From assembly GCA_036386835.1 (NCBI GenBank), contig DASVUX010000029.1, positions 20,566 to 84,565 of the forward strand: DNA of 64,000 nt, in the 5' to 3' direction. Positions 18,301 to 26,401 of this stretch are shown here, piece after piece. How positions within the stretch are numbered: the first letter of the stretch is position 1; every line of letters starts with the position of its first letter. The translations under genes and the position numbers were made by a program. Below the pieces are notes generated by a model that did not search any database, was not told where the DNA came from, and was given only the letters and a program-made list of their open reading frames with translations. This DNA is from 2-12-FULL-35-15 sp036386835 (lineage in GTDB: Bacteria > Bacteroidota > Bacteroidia > 2-12-FULL-35-15).

Positions 18301-19284
18301 AATGTTATCGTGTTCCGTAAAGTTATAATCATCAAATGTGGTTACAACATGTGTGGGCGTGCCTGAGACGGATGGCTGATTTTGAATCCGCTTTCCGGCA
18401 CCCAGGTCAAACGTTATGAAATAATATGCGGAATCGGAATATAAATTTTGTTTGTGCTGAAATTTGGGGCAGCCCGCGGGATTGTAATTCCAGGAATTAG
18501 GACCGGTTCCGTAAAACAATGCGTATTCATTCTGATCGAAAATGCCGTTCCCGTCATCCTGGACATATATCGGATTTTCCACCAGATCATCTGTCCTCGG
18601 AACTGAATTAAGCTCGGGAAGCATGCCTCCACCGTTCCCATAAACCCTCAGGTTCTGGGGATTTACAGAATTCATGTCGATCCCCAGGCTTGAAAGGAAA
18701 GAATAGGATATCCTGTAGATCCCGTCAGAAGTAGTGGCGATGCGGTACCAGTTCCCGCTTTGTAACACAGAGTTGGAGGCATAAACCCTGCTCCTGGAGC
18801 TGCTCCGGTTCACATAAGAAGGAGAGGCCTGGATATCAAAAGAAACCAGCTTTTCGAATCTCCCGCTCGATGCATTCTTTCTGACAGGAATAAAGGAGAT
18901 AATCCCATAGGTTGCTTTCCGGGAGGTTCTTACGGTTCCGGAAATAGTGATCTCATTTGCAATTATCGCTTTTTTAGGAATAGCTGCAATTTCTGCTTCG
19001 GTGAGGGGCTCAAATACGGTATTGGAAAGGTTCGCAGAAATCGTATTCTCGTTTCCGGTGAGTTCAATACGTTGGGAATACCTCGGGAGGAAATGATCAC
19101 CAGGAGTGTAATCAGCTCCCTCGAAATACATTGTCCGGGCATTTTCTCCCTCCAGCATTGAGATGCGGATAGGTTGGCCCCAGGCAATGGAATGTGCAGG
19201 ATGAGCAGAAGGCGTACTTCTTGACTGGGCGAAAATCGCCAGGTTTATTATGGAAAAGAGCAGGATTAGTTTTCCGGTTCTCAT
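15385..19284 (-). CDS. porU: Type IX secretion system sortase PorU (C25 gingipain-like peptidase)
   Basis: A 1299-aa surface sortase that removes the C-terminal sorting domain of T9SS cargo. It has a signal peptide (…LAIFAQ), a long N-terminal beta-rich region, then the C25 peptidase domain with YTGHGGEVGLGHER (catalytic His about 806) and FTATCEFSRWDDP (catalytic Cys about 840). After an Ig-like region it ends in its own CTD-like module (YPNPFTTRTAFYFEQ, IFTVSGKLVK, GKGVYVYRLKV), which in PorU is kept. It is divergent from porP/sprF with a 222-base spacer that holds promoter-like sites for both directions. Confidence 0.96.
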   Translation of the reverse strand: MRTGKLILLFSIINLAIFAQSRSTPSAHPAHSIAWGQPIRISMLEGENARTMYFEGADYTPGDHFLPRYSQRIELTGNENTISANLSNTVFEPLTEAEIAAIPKKAIIANEITISGTVRTSRKATYGIISFIPVRKNASSGRFEKLVSFDIQASPSYVNRSSSRSRVYASNSVLQSGNWYRIATTSDGIYRISYSFLSSLGIDMNSVNPQNLRVYGNGGGMLPELNSVPRTDDLVENPIYVQDDGNGIFDQNEYALFYGTGPNSWNYNPAGCPKFQHKQNLYSDSAYYFITFDLGAGKRIQNQPSVSGTPTHVVTTFDDYNFTEHDNINFIKSGREWFGEFFDNITSYSFSHSFPNIDMSSLSYAKARVASRFEDLSGFDSSYYSVSCQNGNTVIAVDEISGSAYDDYANMESGCFSFTPNSSVTTVTITKQTDAAVGWVDYIELNVRRNLIMSGQQMIFRDAQSAGPGNIAQFNLTSSLPIQIWDVTDITDIRSQSLNSSGGLHQFTVAADTLHEFVAFTGADYKAPAISGRVPNQDLHALLNRDMIIIAHPNFMDEARRLASFHETTDSISTLIVTPQEIYNEFSSGAQDISGIRDFVKMFYDRSTGPADMPRYLLMFGDGSYDNKKRFSSNTNFIPTYQSFNSTVPTSSYVSDDFFGLLDDHEGHWDESDNDAVDLGIGRFPVKTKLEAQDAVNKILSYHRTGLAPSTSNNNSCSQNASSPFGDWRNVVCFVADDEDNNLHVSQSNVLANKIDTAYNNYNVDKIYMDAYQQESTPGGNRYPGVTDALTKRVEKGALIINYTGHGGEVGLGHERIVEVSDINKWNNINNLPLFFTATCEFSRWDDPDRTSAGEFVFLNPNGGGIALLTTVRLVFASPNFVLNQNFYNKAFTPVNGQMPRLGDLYHFIKNQIGGNSVNSRNFTLLGDPALRLAYPKHNISTDTINSVAVTTSSTDTIKALSLVSVSGYVRNKSGAVLTNYNGVLYPTVFDKSQSITTLSNDGPGNSPPFPFKLQKNVLYKGKVSVTNGYYKFSFVVPKDIAYQYGIGRISYYAENGSEDANGFYEKIIIGGSNDSAAADNAGPEIKLYMNDTKFVEGGLTDENPDIYAILKDENGINTVGNGIGHDVTAVLDANTENSIVLNDYYQADLNSYKSGNVRYPFTELAEGKHTLDLKVWDVYNNSSKAYTEFIVARSAELALSHVLNYPNPFTTRTAFYFEQNQCCQTLQVELQIFTVSGKLVKNFSQYIYAEGYRSNPIEWDGRDDFGDKIGKGVYVYRLKVKTSEGQTAEKFEKLVILN

Positions 19285-19307
19285 AGGCAGATCAGGGTTA
19301 AAGATTC

Positions 19308-19315
19308 CAAATTTA
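19308..19315 (-). promoter_or_regulatory. Candidate -7 box (TAAATTTG) for porU
   Basis: On the minus strand this reads TAAATTTG, an exact TAnnTTTG match 24 bases before the porU ATG. A TTG at the usual spacing is not seen, so support is limited. Confidence 0.35.
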
Positions 19316-19336
19316 ATTAAAAAAAGAGCAATATTA

Positions 19337-19366
19337 TTGGTAGATATGTTTTTTTAATTAAATTTG
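19337..19366 (+). promoter_or_regulatory. Bacteroidota-type promoter upstream of porP/sprF
   Basis: TTG at 19337-19339, 19 bases, then TAAATTTG at 19359-19366: an exact match to the TTG-N19-TAnnTTTG form. It implies a ~130-base leader before the porP/sprF ATG. A second, weaker candidate (TGTTGG then TATAATTGTG) lies closer to the gene. Confidence 0.55.
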
Positions 19367-19506
19367 TCTTTAGTAGCATTTTGTGAAAGACGATATCTAA
19401 CGACCGTATTGTGAATTTATTGTGTCAGCAGGTTGAAAAATTACCTGGATTGAAACTTTTTGTTGGAAATTATTGTATAATTGTGTCCCATTAAAATAAA
19501 GTAATT

Positions 19507-20463
19507 ATGTTAAAACGAATTGTTTTAATTTTAACTGTACTGTTTTCTTTAGGTTTTGACAACAATGCATTTGCTCAGGACCCTGAATTTACACAGTTTT
19601 ACGCCAATCCTCTTTATTTGAACCCAGCATTCGCAGGTACGGCACGTTGCCCGAGAATCTGTCTTAATTACCGTAATCAGTGGCCCGCCATCTCAGGGAC
19701 ATATGTTACCTATTCGGCTTCTTATGACCAGCATTTTGATGCGATCAAAGGAGGTTTGGGTTTATTGGTTACTAATGATAAGGCAGGTCAGGGGACATTA
19801 ACAACCACCAATATTTCAGCAATGTATTCTTATCAGCTGAATATTAACCGCGAGTTTTCTATGAAGTTTGGTTTCCAGGCGAGCTATTTTCAAAAGAGCA
19901 TCGACTGGAGTAAGCTTACTTTCGGTGATATGATCGATGAGAGAAGAGGTTTTGTGTACAATACGAATGAAGTTCCGGGTGCGTCTACAAAGGCTAACGT
20001 GGATCTGTCTGCCGGCCTGCTAGGATACAGCAAGCGTTATTTCTTTGGTTTTGCCGCACACCATCTGACCCAGCCTGATGAAGGCCTTATCGGTCCAAGC
20101 AAGCTGCCGATGAAGCTTACCGTTCATGCAGGTGCAGTTCTGCCCGTAGGTGATAAAGGTAACGAAACTATGATCTCACCAAATGTACTATACCAGAAAC
20201 AGCAGGATTTTCAACAGCTTAACCTCGGAGTGTATGTAAACAAAGGATCAATTGTTGGTGGTCTTTGGTACCGTAATCAGGATTCATTCATTGCCCTGAT
20301 CGGATTTACCCAGCATTTTTTCAAGATCGGCTACAGCTATGATGTAACCGTTTCAAAACTTACAAATGCAACAGCAGGATCACATGAGATCTCTTTCTCC
20401 CTGCAGTTTGAGTGTAAGCCTAAAAAGAAGAAATTCAGAACAGTAAGCTGTCCTTCATTTTAA
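19507..20463 (+). CDS. PorP/SprF family type IX secretion outer-membrane protein
   Basis: A 318-aa protein with a signal peptide ending NAFAQ. The family hallmark follows at once: DPEFTQFYANPLYLNPAFAG, then CLNYRNQWPA and a 14-stranded-type barrel pattern. PorP/SprF proteins sit in the outer membrane; some link the T9SS to peptidoglycan through PorE, others serve particular cargo (SprF for the adhesin SprB). Which subtype this is cannot be told from the sequence alone. It is 76 bases upstream of gldJ with no promoter-like box between, so co-transcription is likely. Confidence 0.9.
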   Translation: MLKRIVLILTVLFSLGFDNNAFAQDPEFTQFYANPLYLNPAFAGTARCPRICLNYRNQWPAISGTYVTYSASYDQHFDAIKGGLGLLVTNDKAGQGTLTTTNISAMYSYQLNINREFSMKFGFQASYFQKSIDWSKLTFGDMIDERRGFVYNTNEVPGASTKANVDLSAGLLGYSKRYFFGFAAHHLTQPDEGLIGPSKLPMKLTVHAGAVLPVGDKGNETMISPNVLYQKQQDFQQLNLGVYVNKGSIVGGLWYRNQDSFIALIGFTQHFFKIGYSYDVTVSKLTNATAGSHEISFSLQFECKPKKKKFRTVSCPSF

Positions 20464-20539
20464 TTAATAAATAATCAGAACAATTTTTTAACCGATATAA
20501 AGTTAGTATAGGCTAAGATTTTCAGTATAAACCAAATAA

Positions 20540-22111
20540 ATGACAATGAAAACAACAACGGGCAAATTAATTTTACTTGGAGCGACTATCGCGGCATTTG
20601 CATCATGCCAGAAAGAACGTTCTCCGGTAACTGCTTGGGAATATAATAATCCTAAGAATGGCGGTTTTGAGGTTGGGCCTTATGAGGAGCAGGAAACCGG
20701 GCCGGGTTTGGTCTTGGTTGAAGGCGGAACATTTACTATGGGCAGGGCAGAACAGGATGTCACTTACGATTGGAATACAATTCCCAGAAGGGTAACTGTT
20801 TCTTCCTTTTATATGGACCAGACAGAAGTCCGCAACCTGGATTACCTTGAGTACCTTCACTGGACATCAAGAGTATTTGGGCCTAACTTTTACGATGTTG
20901 TTAAAAAAGCACTTCCTGATACGCTTGTTTGGCGTGATCGTTTAGCTTTCAATGAGCCTTATGTCGAATATTACCTGCGCCATCCGTCTTACAGGGATTA
21001 TCCTGTAGTAGGAGTTAACTGGTTGCAGGCTTCCGATTTTTGTGCATGGAGGACCGACAGGGTGAATGAGTTTATTCTGATCCGCGAAGGTATCCTTGAA
21101 CATAATCCTTCACCTACTGAAAATGATTATTTTAATACGGACCAGTATCTTGCAGGTAAATGGCAGGGAACGGTTGTAACGCCAATCCCGTCAATGGATC
21201 CTAACGGAGGTGACCGTCTTGTTCGTATGGAAGATGGTATTTTCTTACCTCGTTACCGCCTGCCGACAGAAGCTGAATGGGAATTTGCCGCTTATGGCCT
21301 TATCGGGAATACTATCGGTGAGCGTATTACCGACAGAAGATTGTACCCTTGGAACGGACATGGTACACGTAACCCGGATGCGAAATATCTAGGCCAGATG
21401 CTCGCCAACTACCAGCGTTCTAATGGTGATATGATGGGAACTGCAGGTTCTTTGAATGATGCCGGGGATATCACTACTCCCGTATTCTCATATTGGCCTA
21501 ATGATTATGGTTTGTATAATATGGCAGGTAACGTATCCGAGTGGGTAATGGATGTTTACCGTCCCCTGTCACCTGAGGATAAGGCTGATTTCCGCCCATT
21601 CCGCGGTAATGTTTTCAAAACTCAGGAGCGTGACGTAGATGGGATCATGATCAATGATACTATTAAATACGACAGCGATAGTAATATCGTAAGCATACCG
21701 GGAATGGTTCGCTGGAGGGATGTTAATATCGCTGTTCCGGATGATAATCTTGATGAAAGAAGAAATTATAAATATGCTGATAACATCAACTTCCTTGATG
21801 GTGACCAGCAATCTCAGATTGATGGATTGAATGGTATCTCCTGGACAGATCAATACGATCCTGCTACCGGGAAACCGGAAAGCAGCGGGATGTACAATGC
21901 ACCTGTTAAAGTTGATGATAAAGATCCTTCTTTAACGTCTATGATCAATGATAAAGCCCGTGTGTACAAAGGTGGTTCATGGAAAGACCGTGCATACTGG
22001 ATGGTTCCGGGAACAAGACGTTACCTTGATCAGCGCCAGTCTTCTGCATGGCTTGGATTCCGTTGTGCTATGACACGTGTTGGAAGCCCCGTTGGTTTAG
22101 GAAGAAGATAA
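20540..22111 (+). CDS. gldJ: Gliding motility / T9SS lipoprotein GldJ (FGE-sulfatase fold)
   Basis: A 523-aa lipoprotein; lipobox AAFASCQKE (Cys at about residue 23). The mature part is a formylglycine-generating-enzyme-like (SUMF1) domain: VLVEGGTFTMGRAEQD near the start, VGVNWLQASDFCAWRT, LPTEAEWEFAAYG, YGLYNMAGNVSEWVMDVY, and the closing YKGGSWKDRAYW to SAWLGFRCAMT. The long insert RRNYKYADNINFLDGDQ is GldJ-like rather than GldK-like. GldJ is needed for gliding and for stability of GldK and the T9SS in flavobacteria. Gene order porV-porU / gldJ supports the call. The start could be the Met two codons later. Confidence 0.88.
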   Translation: MTMKTTTGKLILLGATIAAFASCQKERSPVTAWEYNNPKNGGFEVGPYEEQETGPGLVLVEGGTFTMGRAEQDVTYDWNTIPRRVTVSSFYMDQTEVRNLDYLEYLHWTSRVFGPNFYDVVKKALPDTLVWRDRLAFNEPYVEYYLRHPSYRDYPVVGVNWLQASDFCAWRTDRVNEFILIREGILEHNPSPTENDYFNTDQYLAGKWQGTVVTPIPSMDPNGGDRLVRMEDGIFLPRYRLPTEAEWEFAAYGLIGNTIGERITDRRLYPWNGHGTRNPDAKYLGQMLANYQRSNGDMMGTAGSLNDAGDITTPVFSYWPNDYGLYNMAGNVSEWVMDVYRPLSPEDKADFRPFRGNVFKTQERDVDGIMINDTIKYDSDSNIVSIPGMVRWRDVNIAVPDDNLDERRNYKYADNINFLDGDQQSQIDGLNGISWTDQYDPATGKPESSGMYNAPVKVDDKDPSLTSMINDKARVYKGGSWKDRAYWMVPGTRRYLDQRQSSAWLGFRCAMTRVGSPVGLGRR

Positions 22112-22130
22112 TAAAGAAACATTATTAAAA

Positions 22131-22168
22131 CAAAAGCCCTCCCGACTGCGGGAGGGCTTTTGTTTTTT
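22131..22168 (+). terminator. Bidirectional rho-independent terminator after gldJ
   Basis: Perfect 14-bp stem CAAAAGCCCTCCCG with its complement, loop ACTG, then TTTTTT. It sits between the convergent gldJ and the helical-protein gene at 22192 and can serve both. Confidence 0.9.
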
Positions 22169-22191
22169 ATAATATTACTATTTCCTATTGT

Positions 22192-23694
22192 TTATTTCCT
22201 GATCTCGAAATATGCTGTCATATCACTGATCAAAGTCTCCACGTGTTTTAGCTTATCATTGTCAAGCGTCTTTTGGTGCATGGCCTGGAGCTTCTCAATA
22301 TATTGCTTGCGCTGGGTGCTGATCCATTGGGAAGTATAATAAATGGACTTAATGGTAATGTCATTCTCCACATTTTTGCTGGCACCCGCAGTGAGTTTTT
22401 CATAACGCTTATAACATTCCTGGATGCCTTCATGATCATTCAAATAAAAGTATCCCATTATCAGTGTCGCAAAAAGCGCATCATACAACCGCTGAAAAGC
22501 GATCTGCTGAAAGTTTACAAGAAGTGATTCCAGTTTGTCGATGGCTTTCTTAATTTCTTCTTTTGTTCCAAGGATCAGGAACCCGCAATAGATATTATTC
22601 AGGTTGATGTACCTTACATATAAGCCTTCATTCCAGATTGGTTTTGCAAGGATCTCTTCGCATTTCTTCTTGTAAAAAGCGATCTGAGTCTTTACTTCTT
22701 TAGGAAGGTTCTCATTGTAATCTTTCCGGTAACCGTGACAATAATGGGTCAGGTAATAGCTTGCCTGGATGCTGAGGTAAATGATCTCCGGTGTGTTCAC
22801 ATAGTTCTTCCAGAAACGCAAAGGTTCGCGCTTCTTTATCATTGCTGCTGCTTCTTTTTGCAGCTCATCTTTATCAAGAGTGTAGATGAGGTGTTTCAGC
22901 TTCAGGTAATCAACGTTCAGCTGGATGTCATCGGAAAAAGAAAATATAACAAACCCATTCTTCTCCAGATCATCTGTTAGGGCATCCAGTTCTTTTGCAG
23001 TTTCTTCGTTGTAGAAATTATTATCGTTCAGGTAATTTAAGGTCTGGCAATAGGCAAACCTGCTCAGCAGCTGAACACTTAAAGACTCGCTGTTCCTGTA
23101 TTTATCATAAAAGCTTAAATGCTCCTGCATCTCTTTATCCGACAATGTGCTTTTCCCTTTAAAATTAAGGTTCTGGCGCATGTAAAGGTAGATCTGGTTC
23201 ACAATGTGCTCATAGCGGAGAAGTTCGCTTATCCGCTGATGCATTTTAATTGCGGATGTTTTATTCTCTGTAATAAAAGCCTGCTGAGCATAATATTTAA
23301 GGATCGCGATAGCCGTATAAAAGTCTTCTACCTTCTCCGCGATGTCCAGCAATACTTCAGCAATACTGTTTGCTTTGGACAATTCGCCTTTGTTGATGCA
23401 CTGCTCGATAATGGGAATGTTGTGCTGCATATAGGAAGGATGGTTCCTGCTTAAATAGGATGTAAGCCTGAAAGTATAATGAACAAGCTGAAAGAATTTC
23501 TTTTTGCTCTTCTCGTCCTTCTGCCCGTACACTGCTTTGCAGAGATCATCGGATTCCTTCTGTTCCCATGCATCTTTCCTGATCTGCATTATAAGTTTCA
23601 GCGGGAGTTCGGCATTACTATCCTTTAGATGATTTTTAAATTCATTAAAATGATAATCATCAAGCAACAATATTACCTTTTGAATACTTAGCAT
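22192..23694 (-). CDS. Large all-helical cytoplasmic protein, unknown function
   Basis: A 500-aa protein, not recognised by name. It has no signal peptide or membrane helix. The composition (Leu, Lys, Glu, Tyr, Asn) and regular ~35-residue spacing of helix-turn-helix units (AIAILKYYAQQAFITENKTSAIKM, LFATLIMGYFYLNDHEGIQECYKRY) suggest a TPR-like solenoid. The N-terminal ~90 residues (LLLDDYHFNEFKNHLK, KKFFQLVHYTFRLTSYL) look like a separate helical domain. It is monocistronic and ends against the gldJ terminator. A scaffold role is inference. Confidence 0.7.
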   Translation of the reverse strand: MLSIQKVILLLDDYHFNEFKNHLKDSNAELPLKLIMQIRKDAWEQKESDDLCKAVYGQKDEKSKKKFFQLVHYTFRLTSYLSRNHPSYMQHNIPIIEQCINKGELSKANSIAEVLLDIAEKVEDFYTAIAILKYYAQQAFITENKTSAIKMHQRISELLRYEHIVNQIYLYMRQNLNFKGKSTLSDKEMQEHLSFYDKYRNSESLSVQLLSRFAYCQTLNYLNDNNFYNEETAKELDALTDDLEKNGFVIFSFSDDIQLNVDYLKLKHLIYTLDKDELQKEAAAMIKKREPLRFWKNYVNTPEIIYLSIQASYYLTHYCHGYRKDYNENLPKEVKTQIAFYKKKCEEILAKPIWNEGLYVRYINLNNIYCGFLILGTKEEIKKAIDKLESLLVNFQQIAFQRLYDALFATLIMGYFYLNDHEGIQECYKRYEKLTAGASKNVENDITIKSIYYTSQWISTQRKQYIEKLQAMHQKTLDNDKLKHVETLISDMTAYFEIRK

Positions 23695-23769
23695 ATATAG
23701 ATGGGATGTGGGTTTCGAATTTACATAAAATTTTATTGAAAATCCTTTCGCAATTATTGATTTTAATAT

Positions 23770-23838
23770 TAAAACCAGGTTGTCTGATTTGTGAAATCCA
23801 ACGGGTAGAAAAAATATTAGTAATTCTTCCTGGTTTTA
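23770..23838. repeat. Spaced inverted repeat in the spacer upstream of the exported hydrolase
   Basis: TAAAACCAGG at 23770-23779 and its exact complement CCTGGTTTTA at 23829-23838 are separated by 49 bases. The right arm with its flank (TTCCTGGTTTTACTGGG) nearly repeats at 9723-9739 (TTCCTGGTTTTACAGGG) in another spacer. Confidence 0.5.
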
Positions 23839-23932
23839 CTGGGGATGCAGAAAAAAAAGCCTCATAAATAACCCTCATTCCCGGTCTGATACTTTCATGC
23901 GGAAAAGAATTTTATCCCGGGGAAAGCCGGAC

Positions 23933-23940
23933 TACGTTTG
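23933..23940 (+). promoter_or_regulatory. Candidate -7 box (TACGTTTG) for the exported hydrolase
   Basis: TACGTTTG matches TAnnTTTG and ends only 11 bases before the ATG at 23952, so the transcript would have an extremely short leader. The -33 region has only TTT at the expected place. Confidence 0.35.
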
Positions 23941-23951
23941 TAAAAAAAATC

Positions 23952-25307
23952 ATGAAAGACCTGCAATGCATTTTGGTAATTATTGTTTCTTCTTTATCGG
24001 GGGCTTTTTCCCAGCCTTACCCGGTAGGTCATGTTCAGATAACTTTTACTGATCCCGTACGCGGGGGACGTGCTATACAAACGGAGTTGTATTATCCGGC
24101 CCAGATGGCCGGCACTGCAACTTCGCCTGCAATGGATAGTTTTCCTTTAATTGTATTCGGACATGGATTTGTAATGAGCTGGGATGCCTATCAGAATTTC
24201 TGGAATGAATTTGTCCCGAAAGGATATGTTATCGCTTTTCCAAGGACAGAAGGTAATTTTTCACCGAATCATAATGAATTTGGGAAAGACCTTTCTTTTT
24301 TAGCAGATAAGATCCGAAGCGAAGGATCAAACAACTCCTCCTTTATCTTGTATAGTCATGTATCCTCCCGGGCTGCTATCGTGGGCCATTCAATGGGGGG
24401 TGGCAGCGCATTCCTGGCAGCAGCCGGTAATTCAGCAGTTTCAACGATGATTAGTTTTGCAGCGGCAAATACTAATCCCTCTGCTGTATCGGCAGCTTCC
24501 GCTATTTCAGTTCCGGTGCTCGTGTTTTCAGCCGAAAATGATTGCGTGGCTCCTCCCGCACAGCATCAGGTATTGATGTATGATTCCCTCGGATCGACCT
24601 GCAAATCGTTTATAAATATTACGGGGGGCGGGCACTGTGAATTTGCAGAGTACAATTTCAACTGTTCCTTCGGACAATCAACCTGTACTCCTCAGCCAGC
24701 TATATCCGGTGCCGGGCAAAAAGATGTCGTATATGACTTTCTTGATCCATGGCTGAAATATTATCTTAAGAATGATTGTTCTTCAATGGGAATATTTATG
24801 GATTCGTTAACAACTTCAGACCGGATCACCTATTTGTCAGCATGCGCTTCACATCAGGATCCTGTAATTATACAGTCAGGTGCAGTTCTGCAGTCCACAG
24901 TTGCGCAGACATATCAATGGTTTTTCAATGGAACTATGCTGCCCGGAGAAAATTCACAAACATTGTCAACCGTGCCCCCCGGGTTATATTATGTAGAGGT
25001 TACATATACGGATCTATGTATATATCGATCAGATACTATTGTGGTTGCAGCAACAGGACTCAATTCTTCTGATATTAAAGCAGAGTTGGATTTTTTTCCT
25101 AACCCGCCGGAAAATTTTATATCAGTTGTAATTCAAAAGGGATTCGGGAGCCTTGAAATCCGCAATGTAGCTGGACAGGTGCTGCTGCAGAAAAGGCGGG
25201 TTGCTGACCGCGAGAGAGTTGATTTGTCAGGGCTTTGTGCAGGGATTTATTTTGTGGTACTGAAAAGCGATCTCAATTCCGTTACCAGGAAGCTGGTTAA
25301 AAAATGA
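23952..25307 (+). CDS. T9SS-exported alpha/beta hydrolase (dienelactone hydrolase / PAF-acetylhydrolase-like)
   Basis: A 451-aa protein with a signal peptide ending SGAFSQ. The hydrolase domain (about 25-280) has the oxyanion-hole region IVFGHGFVMSW, the nucleophile elbow IVGHSMGGGSAFLAA, an acid candidate in VLVFSAENDCVAPP, and a His candidate in TGGGHCEFAEY, consistent with a Ser-Asp-His triad. Then comes a ~75-residue Ig/PKD-like module (SACASHQDPVIIQSG to YTDLCIYRSDTIVV), and finally a T9SS CTD (DFFPNPPENFISVV, LEIRNVAGQVLLQ, GLCAGIYFVVLKS, KLVKK). The substrate is unknown; an extracellular esterase or lipase role is likely. It converges on ung with three bases between stops. Confidence 0.85.
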   Translation: MKDLQCILVIIVSSLSGAFSQPYPVGHVQITFTDPVRGGRAIQTELYYPAQMAGTATSPAMDSFPLIVFGHGFVMSWDAYQNFWNEFVPKGYVIAFPRTEGNFSPNHNEFGKDLSFLADKIRSEGSNNSSFILYSHVSSRAAIVGHSMGGGSAFLAAAGNSAVSTMISFAAANTNPSAVSAASAISVPVLVFSAENDCVAPPAQHQVLMYDSLGSTCKSFINITGGGHCEFAEYNFNCSFGQSTCTPQPAISGAGQKDVVYDFLDPWLKYYLKNDCSSMGIFMDSLTTSDRITYLSACASHQDPVIIQSGAVLQSTVAQTYQWFFNGTMLPGENSQTLSTVPPGLYYVEVTYTDLCIYRSDTIVVAATGLNSSDIKAELDFFPNPPENFISVVIQKGFGSLEIRNVAGQVLLQKRRVADRERVDLSGLCAGIYFVVLKSDLNSVTRKLVKK

Positions 25308-25310
25308 AAT

Positions 25311-26000
25311 TTATTCCAGCTTCCAGTTAATTGGTGAAACCCCCTGGTGCTCCAGGATCCTGTTCGTTTTTGAAAAATGTTTACAGCCGAAGAAGGCTCC
25401 GCGCGCGAGCGGAGATGGATGCGCGGCTTTCAGGATAAAATGTTTGTTGTCATCAATCAATACCTCTTTGGTTTGGGCAAACTTGCCCCATAAAAGAAAA
25501 ACAACACCCTTCTTCTGGTCTGAAATGGTTTTAATAACCGTATCAGTAAATGTCTCCCATCCTTTATTCTGGTGTGATCCGGGAGTATTCGCCCTTACTG
25601 TTAATGTTGCATTAAGCAGCAGTACACCCTGTTTTGCCCAGGGCTCCAGGTTACCCGAGTAGGGAACCGGAATTCCGAGGTCAGTATGCAGTTCTTTAAA
25701 GATGTTCTTAAGTGATGGAGGAGGTGTGATGCCTGGGCTCACTGAAAAGCTTAGCCCATTTGCCTGGCCGGGACCATGATATGGATCCTGGCCAATAATT
25801 ACCACCTTTACTTTTTTAAATGGTGTCAGATTAAAAGCTGAAAAAATTTCTTTCCCGGGGGGGTATACTTTGTATTTCTGTTTCTCTTCAACCAGGAATT
25901 TCTTCAGTGCCAGGAAGTAGGGGGCGGAGAATTCCTTGCTGAGTAATTCTTTCCAGCTTTCATGGATCATAGGTTGTTTATCCAGGGAAGATTGAGACAT
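25311..26000 (-). CDS. ung: Uracil-DNA glycosylase (family 1)
   Basis: A 229-aa enzyme that excises uracil from DNA and starts base-excision repair. Water-activating loop VVIIGQDPYHGPGQANGLSFSV contains catalytic D72. The uracil-binding strand (LLLNATLTVR) and the DNA-intercalation loop HPSPLARGAFFGCKHFSKTN with its catalytic His follow. Length is normal for the family. It is alone on the minus strand, with the small lipoprotein gene divergent upstream. Confidence 0.97.
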   Translation of the reverse strand: MSQSSLDKQPMIHESWKELLSKEFSAPYFLALKKFLVEEKQKYKVYPPGKEIFSAFNLTPFKKVKVVIIGQDPYHGPGQANGLSFSVSPGITPPPSLKNIFKELHTDLGIPVPYSGNLEPWAKQGVLLLNATLTVRANTPGSHQNKGWETFTDTVIKTISDQKKGVVFLLWGKFAQTKEVLIDDNKHFILKAAHPSPLARGAFFGCKHFSKTNRILEHQGVSPINWKLE

Positions 26001-26092
26001 TCTTTTGAAACTTTTTTGGATTAGACAGGTAAAAGTACTTTTTCGCGGTTGAGAATCCCGCGTCTGTGTAAAAAAAATATTTTATTTAGGGC

Positions 26093-26122
26093 TTGCATAA
26101 ATGTAGAATTATCTTAATTTTG
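26093..26122 (+). promoter_or_regulatory. Bacteroidota-type promoter for the small lipoprotein gene
   Basis: TTG at 26093-26095, 19 bases, then TAATTTTG at 26115-26122. This is an exact TTG-N19-TAnnTTTG match about 50 bases before the ATG at 26171. Confidence 0.65.
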
Positions 26123-26170
26123 CATCTCACATTGCGTTATCAACTGGAAAAACAATTTTATTCGATCATC

Positions 26171-26323
26171 ATGAAAAAAATTTTGGGAATATTTATAGCT
26201 GTGGTTTTTGTAAGTGCAGTTTTATCTTCTTGCAGGAGCCATGAGCGCTGTGCCGCATACGGTAAGATCAATAAAATTGAATCCGGTAAAGCTTTCACTG
26301 ATAAAACAGAGAAATCTATTTAA
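26171..26323 (+). CDS. Small lipoprotein (50 aa)
   Basis: The product is MKKILGIFIAVVF, then lipobox VLSSCRSHERC and a short charged tail (KINKIESGKAFTDKTEKSI). It is a complete 50-aa lipoprotein precursor whose mature part is only ~27 residues. An exact promoter-like site lies 50 bases upstream, which supports it as a real gene. Similar tiny lipoproteins occur in Bacteroidota, but none has a function known to me. It is followed after 78 bases by the ytxJ-like gene. Confidence 0.7.
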   Translation: MKKILGIFIAVVFVSAVLSSCRSHERCAAYGKINKIESGKAFTDKTEKSI

Positions 26324-26401
26324 TAGAAGTGACCTTATTTGCTGAAAAGCATATTCCTTTCCCTCCCAAAGGGTTTATCCTTTAAAATCAATAGACCACG
26401 A

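Noticed and set aside
20540..22111. Calling the SUMF1-fold lipoprotein GldK instead of GldJ
   Set aside because: There is no gldL-gldM-gldN downstream, the gene sits beside porU/porV, and the ADNINFLDGD insert is GldJ-like.
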